A DNA stretch of 64,000 nt. Origin: an uncultured Jannaschia sp. Its GTDB lineage: Bacteria > Pseudomonadota > Alphaproteobacteria > Rhodobacterales > Rhodobacteraceae. A program made the translations under genes and the position numbers. The stretch lies in assembly GCF_947494055.1 (NCBI RefSeq), contig NZ_CANLTR010000010.1, positions 1 to 64,000 of the forward strand, written 5' to 3'. Position 1 is the first letter of the stretch. Each line of letters opens with the position of its first letter. This document shows positions 18,654 through 28,526 of this stretch, piece by piece. The notes below the pieces were generated by a model. That model was not told the DNA's origin and did no database searches. It worked only from the letters and a program-made list of their open reading frames with translations.

Positions 18654-20936
18654 ATGCCCACGCACCCCAACGTCGAGATCGTTCTGCCCAATCAGCTGAC
18701 GATACACGAAGGCGAGACGATCCGGGCCATACTGATCTTCTCCGGCCTCCCCGTCGGCTGGGTAAACTGGCGGCTTTATCTCTCCGGCTCCGTACGGGAA
18801 GACATCCACTTCATCGACGATGATATTCCGTCGCCATGGTACCATGGCGCGCTCCATCGAGATCAAGGCGATCCTCGCAGGCAGATTGTACCGGTCGACA
18901 TCCACGGATCGCTCGATTTCTTAGCCGAAGACACGGAGCGTGGGAACCTCATCGTCTGGAGCATCGATGCGGAAATCGAGCCGAATGCACGCATCGAGTT
19001 ATATGAAAGGGGCCATCGGGCGAAAATCCCGATTGCCGTAAAGGATGTCGCGCATCAGCCGGTCGGACTTTTGATCAAGGGCGATCCGGTGACGGGCGGA
19101 TTCTTGAAGATCAACCATGCGGCAATCAACGATCTTATCGGTGATGCCCCACGGACGTACGTCTGGATTAAAAACGGCGACCCCGGGCGTGAAACGGCCC
19201 ACGCAGATCCGATAAAGCTTTGGGCTGACGATCGCGACAGCACTTACGCTTTGGCTGTCACCTACGAGGATGAGTCTGGACGACTCCGGCGGATCGTCGG
19301 CGAGCCGACGGAACCCGTCAGGTTCGATAATTCGCCGGCCACTGGCAAACCGGTCATCGTCGGGAACCCGACCCCTGGGCAGAAATTACGGGCTGACGTG
19401 AACGATATCGCCGATCCGGACGGAAGATCCCCGGTAATTCGGATCCTCTGGTATGTCGACGGGGAGTCGGTCGAGGCCGGCTACGGCTTCGACGTGCGGG
19501 ACAGCCATGTCGGCAAGACGATCCAGATGCGCGCGTCGTTCGAGGACAATCAACTTCATTGAGAAAGGGTGAGATCGGAAAAAATTGTCGTCTACAAGCC
19601 CGATCCGATCACCGTCCGAGGCACGAATGGCGACGACAGGCTAAAGGGTGACGGCGCCGAGGACCTGTTGTTGGGCGCCCGTGGAGCGGATCACATTCGT
19701 GGTTACTACGGTGACGATACGTTGCACGGGCATGCGGGTCACGACACGGTCATCGGCGACGAAGGAGACGACAGGATCGAGGGCTCGGCAGGTAACGATC
19801 TCTAGGACGGCGGCTTGGGCGACGACAGAATACGCGGGGGCTTGGGGCGGGATACGATCATTGGGGACGACGGAAGCGATCATCTGTCCGGAGGGCGCGG
19901 ACACGATTCTCTCTCGTCTGGCTACGGTGGGGAAAAGGGCGATACCGTTATTGGTGGATCAGGAAACGATACGCTGATCGGTACGGGCGTGCAGAACATC
20001 TTGCGAGGCGGCAAGGGTTCCGACCTGGTTATATCCGAAGGCGCAAACGACACTCTGTTCGGAGGCAGAGGCGACGATCGCCTTGTGGATGGCGCGCAGG
20101 CGTTCGGCGGGCACGGCGACGACCATCTTGAAGGTCATCGCTTGGTCAACAAGCTGTTCGGTAATGATGGTGACGATCTGATCACCGGTGCCGCAGGCGA
20201 TGACTTCCTCTTCGGCGGCCGAGGAAACGACACTCTCGTTGGAGGACCGGGCTACGACCGATTGTCGGGCGGGACCGGCAACGACAAGCTAAGTGGTGGC
20301 AACGGCGGCGGCAAACTCGTAGGCGCTGCCGGGGACGACCGGCTGTTAGGCGGTGAATGGCGAGATCGTCTCGTAGGTGGCGAAGGCGACGACACGCTCG
20401 ACGGCAGAGCTGGGGTCGATACCCTCCACGGTGGTGTCGGCGACGACCGGCTGTTCGGGAAGGGCGAAGCTGACAAACTCGTCGGCGCGTCCGGGAATGA
20501 TCGGATGCTTGGGGGCTTTGGCGACGACACGCTGTTCGGCGGTACAGGCGACGACAGGATGCTTGGCGAAAACGGCGACGACGCGCTCCTCGATGGGCCG
20601 GGCGACGATACCATCCTCGGCGGAGCCGGCGATGACCTTCTGTTCGATGGCCTAGGTAACGATACGCTTGCCGGTGGCGGTGGACGAGACGCCTTCATAT
20701 TCTACGGTCAAAGGGCTGAAGAGATGGACGTGGTGCGCGATTTTGAGTTGCATCAGGATGTTATCGCGCTCGCATACCTTACCGAGGACAGCTACGAGTC
20801 CATGCGCTTTTCCGAAGGCGCTGTTGGAGGCAATGTCTATGCCGACCTTACCCTGAATGATCATGTCATCCGTTTCGTCGGTTTGACGGCAAATCAGCTT
20901 GAACGGGAAGCCGCCTACGATTTCTTCACGACGTGA
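18654..20936 (+). pseudogene. RTX calcium-binding repeat protein, interrupted by two in-frame stops
   Basis: One frame of 761 codons runs from ATG 18654 (AAGGA six bases upstream) to TGA 20934-20936. It is broken by TGA at 19560-19562 and TAG at 19803-19805, with no frame change. Part 1 (about 302 residues) has a Calx-beta-like opening (NQLTIHEGETIRAILIFSG) and an Ig-like module (NPTPGQKLRADVNDIADPDG, ILWYVDGESV). After it come dozens of GGxGxDxLx nonapeptides that bind calcium in type I-secreted proteins, then a C-terminal DVVRDFELHQDVIAL segment that serves as secretion signal. The TAG stands where NDLLDGG is expected (one base from TTG). No secretion genes are adjacent. Most likely a recent pseudogene; sequencing error is possible. 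Confidence 0.8.
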
Positions 20937-21189
20937 TCGTTGGGTGACAATAATCCATACCATCCACTGCATCTCAGGGCTCACAGCCGGAAATCTTGGC
21001 AATTATCTGCTCTGGGCAACTCTGTTTCGATCAAGCCTTCCGAACCCGACTCAAACAGGATGGCGCTGATTACGCCGATAAAGCACTACCCGAAGAAGAG
21101 CTGCGATCAGGGCCGTAGAAATTCCAGCTTGACCGTGATGAAGCCTTCGCCCACAAAAGAGAACATATAGTGAACGTTTTGGGGCTGGC

Positions 21190-21519
21190 ATGGCGAGATA
21201 TGGTCAGAGATCGGTTGCAGAACGCGCTCGACATGTCGCCGCAGCCTATCTGATCCATATCCGGTTGCGCCTCGATCCCGACTGCGGCGTGACACCCCAC
21301 GAAATCCGTCTCTGGATGGCCGAGACCTTCCGAAATCCGGTTGACAGCTACATGGACGGGCATGTGATGGTTTGCGGGCTGTCTGATGGCGGCCAGGCCC
21401 GGCATCTGTCCGAGACATGGGCCTGCCTTCTGGACATACGCAGGGATCTCGCTCCCACCGATCCGCATGCTGGACGACCATCGACCGATGCGAACCAACC
21501 TTTCCAAAATAAAGAATAA
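21190..21519 (+). CDS. Hypothetical protein
   Basis: This is a 109-residue frame with codon use like its neighbours (strong third-position GC) but no family I recognise. It starts MARYGQRSVAERARHVAAAY and continues with an amphipathic helix and LWMAETFRNPVDSYMDGHV. No transmembrane segment or signal is visible. The ribosome site is weak. Frames on the opposite strand cover the same bases but look poorer in codon use. It lies between the broken RTX gene and the sulfatase locus and may be a small stray gene. Confidence 0.4.
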   Translation: MARYGQRSVAERARHVAAAYLIHIRLRLDPDCGVTPHEIRLWMAETFRNPVDSYMDGHVMVCGLSDGGQARHLSETWACLLDIRRDLAPTDPHAGRPSTDANQPFQNKE

Positions 21520-21621
21520 GCGTACCGGCTACAGCATATCGACGATTTACTCTACAGCATAAAAGGCATGGAACGTAAGTCGTACGGATCGCAAAATTCT
21601 ATCAATTCGCTTTTCTAGGAG

Positions 21622-22575
21622 TCAGTTGCTTGCCACACGGAACCCCGTATTTCCGGTAGAGCTATCGGAGTCATTCCGCGTGCGGGAATGGACGTGGTAG
21701 CGATCGCAGTAGCTGACATGGCAGAGGTAGGAGCCACCACGCTGGATGCGGGCGGTGCCCTCAGTCGGACCCGTAGGGTCGCGCAGCGGAAACGGTCCCT
21801 CCGGCGGGCCGGGCGTGTAGAAATCCCCAGTCCATTCCCACACGTTGCCGCAAGTGTTGTACAGCCCGTACCCGTTCGGCGCATAGGCATCGACGGGCGC
21901 GGTGCCCACATGGCCGTCCGCAGCGTCGTTCTCGTGCGGGAACCGACCTTGCCACGTGTTCATCGCGTGTTCCCCGCCCGGCATCATCTCGTTGCCCCAG
22001 GGGAACTTCTTACGCGCGAGCCCGCCCCGGGCGGCGTACTCCCATTGCGCCTCGCTGGGCATCCGCAGCCCCGCCCAGTGGCAATAGGCCAGCGCGTCGA
22101 ACCAGGCGACATGGACGACTGGATGATCCGCGCGTCCCGCGACATCGCTGCCCGGCCCCTCGGGCGCATGCCAGCAGGCTCCGTCGACACGGCGCCACCA
22201 CGGCACGCCGGGCGGCGAGACCGGCCAGCGGGCGGGATCGTCGAGCAGCAGGTGGAAGACGTAGGACCAGCCCTCGGCCTCGGCGACAGTCCGATAGCCT
22301 GTTGCATCGACGAAGCGCGCGTAGTCGGCATTGGTGCAGGCAGTCGCGGCAATGCGGAAGTCCGAGAGCTTCACCCGACGGCGGGGCGCATCGTAATCTT
22401 CCCTAAAGCGCGACTTACGCGCGCCCATCTCGAAGAAACCGCCCGAAATCGGCAAGAGGCGTTCGGCCAGTTCCGCGCGCACCTCCGCCGGTGCCGCGGG
22501 CACCGCACGGGCCACAGCGAGCCAGTCCGCGTCGCTTCGCACAGTCGGTCCCGTGTTGCAGCAGCCACCCTGCAT
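21622..22575 (-). CDS. Formylglycine-generating enzyme (sulfatase activator)
   Basis: This 317-residue oxidase converts the active-site Cys of sulfatases to C-alpha-formylglycine in the cytoplasm. The C-terminal GGSYLCHVSYCDRYHVHSR carries both catalytic cysteines (about Cys285 and Cys290), aligned with the pair in human SUMF1. Upstream are GGFFEMGARKSRFREDYDAP, RVKLSDFRI, LRMPSEAQWEYAARGG and GNVWEWTGDFY, all family hallmarks. ATG 22575 has AGGGAG seven bases before it; longer versions of the frame lack this. It is the last gene of the sulfatase/TTT operon and should mature all three neighbouring Cys-type sulfatases. Confidence 0.93.
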   Translation of the reverse strand: MQGGCCNTGPTVRSDADWLAVARAVPAAPAEVRAELAERLLPISGGFFEMGARKSRFREDYDAPRRRVKLSDFRIAATACTNADYARFVDATGYRTVAEAEGWSYVFHLLLDDPARWPVSPPGVPWWRRVDGACWHAPEGPGSDVAGRADHPVVHVAWFDALAYCHWAGLRMPSEAQWEYAARGGLARKKFPWGNEMMPGGEHAMNTWQGRFPHENDAADGHVGTAPVDAYAPNGYGLYNTCGNVWEWTGDFYTPGPPEGPFPLRDPTGPTEGTARIQRGGSYLCHVSYCDRYHVHSRTRNDSDSSTGNTGFRVASN

Positions 22576-22779
22576 CTGCCGTCTCCCTGTCTGAAAGTCA
22601 CGCATGGCACCTGAGCATTGGTTCGTCTTCGTAATGCTGTCGTCAGGCACCCGACGGCCAGATTTGTGCCTCCAGCGACGAGCCATCCACTTTTTTACAT
22701 ATTCCATCACACGCCGTCGAAAGAGGATCGAACAATGCCCATCGATTCCCCCACAACGACAACCTCGAGCCAGCCTCCG

Positions 22780-24261
22780 TCACGTCGCCCAAGCGCCTGT
22801 GTTTACGGAGGCATCGCTACGTGGCGGTTCGGGAAAGTGCACACCGCGCTGACCTGACAGACCGCGGTTCTGAGGTGCAGGTAGCGTTGGTTCCGGCAAT
22901 CCCACAAATTGCTCGCCGTCGAGAAGCTCGAGGTCGCTGCCGTAAAGATTCGAACGAAGCCTTTCTCTCAGCTCCCGAAGCTTTTCAGACATCTCGGGCG
23001 CATCGGACAGATCCTGCCGTTCCTCGGGGTCATCGATCATGTCGAACAACACGAAGCGGTTGCCGGCGGCGTACCAGATGAGTTTGTGCCGAGCGTCACG
23101 GACCATGCGCGTCGCTCGCACGCCCGAGGAACATTCACCGTAGAGATACTCGCGGGCTGCCCCGGTGACGAGGCTGACGCCATCGCAGGTCTTCGGTACC
23201 TCGATTTCAGCGAGGTCCAGGAGCGTCGGCATCAGGTCGTGAAGCGCGACGAGTCGATCGTCCGTCGCGTCGCCCTGCGCCAGCCGGTCCGAGCCCCGAC
23301 GGTCCAGCACGATCAGCGGCACACGCGCCGATCCATCGTACATGAGCCGTTTCCCGTAGAGCCCATGATCGCCGAGCATGTCACCGTGATCCGACGTGAA
23401 CGCGATGATCGTGTCATCGAGGAGTCCTTCCTCACGCAAGGTGCCGATCAGGACGCGGATCTGATGGTCGATGTGGGTGCAGAGGGCATAGAAGGCCCGC
23501 CGCATATCGGCCAATTGCACGGGAGAGAGTGTTGCATAGCGGTCTCGCGTGGCTCGCAGCAGATATGGCGATGCCTCGTCCTGGGTGGGCGGCGACACGG
23601 GATCGGGCAGCTCACGTCGTGCATAGCGGTCGAAGTAGGTTTGAAGCGGCACCAGCGGCGGATGCGGGTGGGTATAGGAAACGTTCCAGAGCGCTGGTCG
23701 GGTCGGATCACGGCGCTTGATCGCGCGCGCCGCCGTCTCGGTCGTCCAATTCGTCACGTGGCAGCGGTTGGGAAGATGCCATGTCGTCCACCCGTACTCG
23801 TTGTTACTCATCCCATGCAGAAACTGCGTGCCCGCATGGCCTTGGTCGGTCAGAAACATCTCGTAATCGTCGGGACCACCAAGATTGCCGCGACCCTCTT
23901 CGGCGAGCATCGCATCATGGAAGCCGATACGATCTCGCGGCGGGAAGACATGCAGCTTTCCGGTTGAGTAACACTGGTAGCCAGCCCCTGCGAAACTCGC
24001 GGCCAGCGTCGGCAGGTCCGGCATCGGCAGAGCAGGCTGAAAATCGCGATCTCCGTGGCGGCGCGCGGTCGTGCCGGTCATCAACGACCGCCGCGCCGGA
24101 ATGCAGATCGGCACTTCGGAGTAGCAGTTCGTGTAGCGGACTCCGATCCGGGCAAGCTGATCGAGGGTCGGCGTCTCTATCACCGGATGACCGGCCGAGG
24201 CCAACAGGTGCCCCGGCCATTGGTCGACGGTGATGAGCAGGACATGCGGCCGGCCACTCAC
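22780..24261 (-). CDS. Type I sulfatase, Cys-type, cytoplasmic
   Basis: This 493-residue arylsulfatase-superfamily enzyme has the modification motif Cys53-Ile-Pro-Ala-Arg57 in EVPICIPARRSLMTG, so the Cys is oxidised to formylglycine. Metal ligands are visible in LLITVDQWPG (N-terminal Asp) and AFTSDHGDMLGDHGLYGKR (Asp-His pair). No signal peptide precedes the fold, so the enzyme should act inside the cell. It lies 45 bases downstream of another sulfatase and about 200 bases before the activating enzyme on the same strand. Substrate is not predictable; the TTT importer points to a small sulfated organic acid or ester. Confidence 0.9.
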   Translation of the reverse strand: MSGRPHVLLITVDQWPGHLLASAGHPVIETPTLDQLARIGVRYTNCYSEVPICIPARRSLMTGTTARRHGDRDFQPALPMPDLPTLAASFAGAGYQCYSTGKLHVFPPRDRIGFHDAMLAEEGRGNLGGPDDYEMFLTDQGHAGTQFLHGMSNNEYGWTTWHLPNRCHVTNWTTETAARAIKRRDPTRPALWNVSYTHPHPPLVPLQTYFDRYARRELPDPVSPPTQDEASPYLLRATRDRYATLSPVQLADMRRAFYALCTHIDHQIRVLIGTLREEGLLDDTIIAFTSDHGDMLGDHGLYGKRLMYDGSARVPLIVLDRRGSDRLAQGDATDDRLVALHDLMPTLLDLAEIEVPKTCDGVSLVTGAAREYLYGECSSGVRATRMVRDARHKLIWYAAGNRFVLFDMIDDPEERQDLSDAPEMSEKLRELRERLRSNLYGSDLELLDGEQFVGLPEPTLPAPQNRGLSGQRGVHFPEPPRSDASVNTGAWAT

Positions 24262-24306
24262 AGGGTCTGCCTCTTCGCTTCGTGTTCTGCCTCGCGCTCC
24301 GCCATC

Positions 24307-25767
24307 CTACTGCAGCGCCACCGCGTCCGGTGGCGACACGATCAGCCGACGGGCGTTCCTCGTGGCGAGCGTGCTGTCGACATGCCAATTCAGCATGACG
24401 TTCAACAGGTGCTGCTTGACCTCTCTGGCCGACGGATCGTCCCAGAGATCTTGCTTCTCCCCGGGATCTGCGACGAGATCGAAAAGCTGGCCGTACGTCT
24501 GGCCCTGAAAGTGAACGAGCTTGTGCGTCTCGGACCGGACCATCGTGAAGAAGCGTGCGCCGGTCATGTTCACGTCGCCGCCCTGCTCGCAGAAGACATG
24601 CTCACGCCCCGCGAAGGGCTGGCCTTCGAGCGCCGGATTCAGCGAGATTGCCTCGTAGCTCGGATCGGGCATGACGCCGGCCCATTCAAGGATCGTCGGT
24701 CCCAGATCGAAGAACTGCACCATTTCCCGGACGTGACGCCCACCCTCGAACCGCCCGGGAGCCGAGACGATCAGCGGCACGCGCGTCACCTCGTCGTAGG
24801 GTGCCCATTTCTGGCTCAATCCGTGATCGCCCAGGCAATCGCCGTGGTCGGACGTGAACACGACGATCGTATTCTCCATGTTGCCCCGCGCCCGCTCGAG
24901 CGTATCGAGGATTGCGCCCACCTGCCGGTCGATCATCTCGACATTGGCGTAATAGTACGCTCGCATGCGGTGCAGCTCTTCCCGCGTGGGGTCGAGCTTC
25001 CAGGCAACCGAGTCGTGGTCGACCTTGACGTCGTGGTCGCGCTTCTCCTTCCACGGCGGGGCAAGACCGGCCAACTCCGTCTCGTCCATATCGGGTAGGG
25101 GCACGTCCCGGGCCATATATTTCTCGGCCATCTCGGGCGTCGGGTCGTAGGGCGGATGCGGGCCGGGAAAGCCGACCACCATGAACAGAGGCTTCTCGAT
25201 CGGCTTTGTCTCGAGCCACCATTTGACGGTCTCGCCAATGAAGTTGTCAGATTGCAGCTTCGGTTCGAGATCCCAGGTAAAGGCCCCCAGGCGATCGCGA
25301 TAATCGTCTCGCTTGCGATAATCCTCGCGCTGCTGCTTGCGGAGTCCGTGTGACATCAGCGCCTTGTCCCATTCGTCGAAGAACCAGCGACCCTCCATGT
25401 AGCGGTCCTTGTTCTCGACGATGTAGCGCTCGTCGAAGCCCGCCTTGGCATCGTAGGGGACGGTGTGCATCTTCCCGATATTGACGGTATGATAGCCCGC
25501 TGCCTGGAGATCGGAGACCCAGGTCCGGCTCCAGGGCTGACCGTTCGCGATTACACCGTTCGTATGAGGGTAGTAACCGGTGAACAGGCTGGCGCGGCTC
25601 GGCACGCAACTGGGCGCGGTGACGTGGCATTCGTCGAAGGTGACCCCCTGATCGACGAGCCGGTCAATATTCGGTGTGTCCATGTGACTCGCACCAAGCG
25701 CACGGATCGTGTCGCAACGCTGCTGATCCGTAATGATCATGAGAATGTCGGGGGGCGTGGTTGTCAT
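24307..25767 (-). CDS. Type I sulfatase, Cys-type, cytoplasmic
   Basis: This 486-residue sulfatase starts at ATG 25767 (MTTTPPDILMIITDQQRCDT); the upstream extension is a shadow of the regulator gene. The formylglycine motif is Cys54-Val-Pro-Ser-Arg58 in APSCVPSRASLFTG. Metal-binding segments are LMIITDQQR and VFTSDHGDCLGDHGLSQKW. HPPYDPTPEM and the C-terminal LFDLVADPGEKQDLWDDP are typical of the family. No signal peptide. It follows the GntR gene by about 20 bases and precedes the second sulfatase by 45. It is distinct in sequence from its neighbour, suggesting sequential or different substrates. Confidence 0.9.
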   Translation of the reverse strand: MTTTPPDILMIITDQQRCDTIRALGASHMDTPNIDRLVDQGVTFDECHVTAPSCVPSRASLFTGYYPHTNGVIANGQPWSRTWVSDLQAAGYHTVNIGKMHTVPYDAKAGFDERYIVENKDRYMEGRWFFDEWDKALMSHGLRKQQREDYRKRDDYRDRLGAFTWDLEPKLQSDNFIGETVKWWLETKPIEKPLFMVVGFPGPHPPYDPTPEMAEKYMARDVPLPDMDETELAGLAPPWKEKRDHDVKVDHDSVAWKLDPTREELHRMRAYYYANVEMIDRQVGAILDTLERARGNMENTIVVFTSDHGDCLGDHGLSQKWAPYDEVTRVPLIVSAPGRFEGGRHVREMVQFFDLGPTILEWAGVMPDPSYEAISLNPALEGQPFAGREHVFCEQGGDVNMTGARFFTMVRSETHKLVHFQGQTYGQLFDLVADPGEKQDLWDDPSAREVKQHLLNVMLNWHVDSTLATRNARRLIVSPPDAVALQ

Positions 25768-25786
25768 CGGATTTCCTGGCGTCGCA

Positions 25787-26491
25787 TCAAAGGTCAAGGG
25801 AGAGAAAACGGTCGACCAACACGTCGATATGCAATTGCATCGCGGTCTGGGCGACGTCGGGACGTCGGCGCCTGATGGCATGAAGAATCTGGCGATGATC
25901 CTCGACCGAGCGGCGCCGATTGGAGATGTGCCGCGTTTGGTCGTACCAGCGATCCCACAGCGCGTTTCGCCGCATCCGCCACAGATGAGCGACGTATTCC
26001 TCGATCAGGGAATTACCGGTCGCCCGGGCGATGAGCATGTGAAACTCTTCGTCAGCCAGATCGAACATAGGCACGTCGTCCAGCCGTTCCGCCATCCGGT
26101 CCAGCACCCGGGTCAACTCGTCGAGCTGATCAGAATTCGCGCGTTCGGCTGCCTGATATGCAGAAAGTCCCTCGATGGCGCGACGGACTTCCAACACCTC
26201 GTAAGGACCGACCTCCTCGAGCGTGACGAGTGCGCCATGCGTCCGGACCCGCTGATGCTTCGGAAGCACGTATACGCCCGAGCCGAGGCGAATCTCGACA
26301 TAGCGCATGATCTCCAGCGCCAGCAGGGCCTCGCGCAGGACTGCACGGCTGACGTCGAGCGTCTGCGCCAGGTCGCGTTCGGGCGGCATCCGGTGTCCGG
26401 CAGGGTATTCGCCGGCCTCTATGCGCGCGGCCAGAGTCTCGGCAACACCGAGATACAGACGACCCCGTTTGGGCAGGTCGAGGTGACTCAT
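25787..26491 (-). CDS. GntR-family (FadR subgroup) transcriptional regulator
   Basis: This 234-residue regulator has an N-terminal winged helix-turn-helix (GRLYLGVAETLAARIEAGEY, then MPPERDLAQTLDVSRAVLRE, LRLGSGVYV-like RLGSGVYVLP) and an all-helical FCD effector domain (IEGLSAYQAAERANSD, FHMLIARATGNSLIEEY, VEDHRQILHAIRRR). FCD regulators usually bind a carboxylate ligand with a metal. ATG 26491 overlaps the TctA stop by four bases. It is embedded between the importer and sulfatase genes and is the obvious candidate to bind the inverted repeat at 29547-29592, where the operon and the divergent sulfatase gene share a promoter region. Confidence 0.9.
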   Translation of the reverse strand: MSHLDLPKRGRLYLGVAETLAARIEAGEYPAGHRMPPERDLAQTLDVSRAVLREALLALEIMRYVEIRLGSGVYVLPKHQRVRTHGALVTLEEVGPYEVLEVRRAIEGLSAYQAAERANSDQLDELTRVLDRMAERLDDVPMFDLADEEFHMLIARATGNSLIEEYVAHLWRMRRNALWDRWYDQTRHISNRRRSVEDHRQILHAIRRRRPDVAQTAMQLHIDVLVDRFLSLDL

Positions 26492-27969
26492 GCCGGACCC
26501 GCCTTCCGGCGAGCCGCCATACGCGCGGCGACGAAGGGCCATAGCACCGTCAGGATCGACAGGGTCAGAAACAAAAGGGCCCACGGGCGTTCGAGGATCC
26601 CGGTCACGTCTCCATCCGACAGCATGAGCGAGGCGCGCATCTGTTCTTCGGCAATCGGGCTTAGGACGAAACCGATGACGAATGGGCCGAGCGGAACCTT
26701 CGCCGCTTCCAAGCCGAGCCCGATGACGCCAAAAGCGATCATCACCCAAGCATCGGTGAAACTGTTGTTCACCGCGTAGGATCCAACGACGCAGAACAGA
26801 AGGATTACGCCCAGAAGGCCGGCGCGCGGGATGCGGACGATCTGTGCGATCCACTTCACCGCGCCCCACATGACGATCAGCATGAACAGGTTGGCCACCA
26901 GATAGGCCGCGATGATTCCGTAAGCGATCTCGGGCGCATTCTGGAACAGCAAGGGCCCGGGCTGCAGGTTGTGGATGGTCAAAGCCCCGATCAGGATCGC
27001 TTCGGTCACGCTGCCGGGAATGCCCATCGTGATGAGCGGGATCAGCGCACCGCCGATAGCTGCATTATTGGCTGCTTCGCCCGAGACGACCCCGGGTTCG
27101 TGGCCGGTGCCGAACTTCTCGGGCTCGCGGGAGAACTGCTTGGCCGTGGTGTAGGAGACGAGCGCCCCGATATTGCCGCCGATACCGGGCAAAAGCCCGA
27201 TCCAGGTGCCGATCAGGGACGAGCGCACCATGTTGGGCCCGTGGGTGCTCAAGTCGGACGAATAGATCGGCAATCTTCCCTGAGGGACCTTCATCGTGCT
27301 CGAGGGGTCCGGCTCCATCGCGTCCCGGAGGATCTGACTGATGGCGAACGCTCCAATCAGTACCGGTAACAGGCCGAAACCCGAAATCAGCTGATCATAG
27401 CCGAAAGTCAGACGGGTCTGACCGATCGAACTGTCGATCCCCGGCAGTGCGAAGGCCATACCAAGAACAGCGCCAAGAAGGCCCTTGACCAACGACCCTT
27501 GCGCAAGAACCGCCAGCATGACCAATGCCATCAGCACGAGCGTGAAGTATTCCCAAGGCCCGAATTGCAAGGCAAAGCGCGCAAGGCTCGGAGACATGCC
27601 CGCCAGGAACGCCCACGAAATGAGCCCTCCGACCACCGACGCCATGATCCCTAGGGCGATCGCGCGTTCGGCCCGACCGCTCTGGGCCATCGGGTAGCCG
27701 TCGAACGTAGTCACGATCGACGCCGGCGTGCCGGGCATCCGAAGCAGGATCGCGGTGATCAGACCACCCGAGATGCCACCTACATACTCCCCGATCAGCA
27801 AGGTGATGGCCGCGACTGGTTCCATGTGGAAGGTCAAAGGCAGCGTCAATGCGATGAGCATCGTCGTGGTCAGGCCTGGAATGGCTCCGACCACGATACC
27901 GAGCACGGTTCCGCCAAGAAGAAGAAGGAGGTTGTGCCAGCCCAGGAGTTCGAGAAACGCGCTTTCCAT
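26488..27969 (-). CDS. TctA-family large membrane subunit of a tripartite tricarboxylate transporter
   Basis: This 493-residue protein has about eleven spans. The two conserved TctA patches are present: LGIVVGAIPGLTTTMLIALT near the N-terminus and GTWIGLLPGIGGNIGALVSY in the middle, plus GITMGIPGSVTEAILIGALT-like segments. With TctB and the periplasmic TctC it forms a secondary, ion-driven importer for organic acids and related anions. It follows tctB by about 8 bases. Its stop overlaps the GntR start. Confidence 0.93.
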   Translation of the reverse strand: MESAFLELLGWHNLLLLLGGTVLGIVVGAIPGLTTTMLIALTLPLTFHMEPVAAITLLIGEYVGGISGGLITAILLRMPGTPASIVTTFDGYPMAQSGRAERAIALGIMASVVGGLISWAFLAGMSPSLARFALQFGPWEYFTLVLMALVMLAVLAQGSLVKGLLGAVLGMAFALPGIDSSIGQTRLTFGYDQLISGFGLLPVLIGAFAISQILRDAMEPDPSSTMKVPQGRLPIYSSDLSTHGPNMVRSSLIGTWIGLLPGIGGNIGALVSYTTAKQFSREPEKFGTGHEPGVVSGEAANNAAIGGALIPLITMGIPGSVTEAILIGALTIHNLQPGPLLFQNAPEIAYGIIAAYLVANLFMLIVMWGAVKWIAQIVRIPRAGLLGVILLFCVVGSYAVNNSFTDAWVMIAFGVIGLGLEAAKVPLGPFVIGFVLSPIAEEQMRASLMLSDGDVTGILERPWALLFLTLSILTVLWPFVAARMAARRKAGPA

Positions 27970-27977
27970 GACCGGTC

Positions 27978-28463
27978 CTACCGAAGCGTGATGTAGAGGA
28001 ACGTCGCCAAGACGTAGTCAATCGCGAAGGCGAGGATCAGGCCGACGAGCCCGCAAATCAGCGCCACCTTCGGACGCCAACCCGACAGCGCAAAGCCCGC
28101 GAATGCCACGAAAGCTGTCGCCGTCGGGACGAAGGGGGCTTCCAGAATGTCCAACGCCGACACGAAAGCAACGAGGGCGACGAAGATCGCCACCGCTCGT
28201 TGCGGGTACAGCTCGTCCGGAGGTTCGGAATTCGTCTGACCGACGGTCCGGCTTGGGCGTAGCCTAATCAGCGCGGAACCCCCGACGATCACGGCAAAGA
28301 AGATCATCAACCCGGCCAGGATACGCGGCAGCGCAGCCGAGCCCAGTGGCTCGAAGCGGGGTGCGGGAAGGCTCTGCGCACCGATCAGAAGGATCGCTGC
28401 GCCGGCAAAGACAAAGCCGGACAAGGCCAGGTCGATCCATGCCGATTTCACGGTATGTGGCAT
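27978..28463 (-). CDS. TctB-family small membrane subunit of a tripartite tricarboxylate transporter
   Basis: This 161-residue four-span protein (start ATG 28463, MPHTVKSAWIDLALSGFVFA) fits TctB in size and layout: one span near the start, a cytoplasmic RLRPSRTVGQTNSEPP loop, then three spans ending VGLILAFAIDYVLATFLYIT. It sits between TctC and TctA as usual. TctB proteins diverge strongly, so the call rests on position, length and topology more than on sequence. Confidence 0.85.
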   Translation of the reverse strand: MPHTVKSAWIDLALSGFVFAGAAILLIGAQSLPAPRFEPLGSAALPRILAGLMIFFAVIVGGSALIRLRPSRTVGQTNSEPPDELYPQRAVAIFVALVAFVSALDILEAPFVPTATAFVAFAGFALSGWRPKVALICGLVGLILAFAIDYVLATFLYITLR

Positions 28464-28526
28464 CACGGCTCTCCGATCACGCCGGAGGTCGCGGAACTGA
28501 TCCAATCCCGCGGCCTCCGGGAGACG

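Noticed and set aside
19620-20700. Tandem-looking DNA repeats that might suggest a CRISPR array or minisatellite
   Set aside because: The period follows the protein nonapeptide GGxGxDxLx, units differ at DNA level, and there are no fixed repeats with unique spacers.
22909-25098. Two long plus-strand frames (352 and 347 codons) opposite the sulfatase genes
   Set aside because: They lie over well-supported sulfatase genes and show no family signal.
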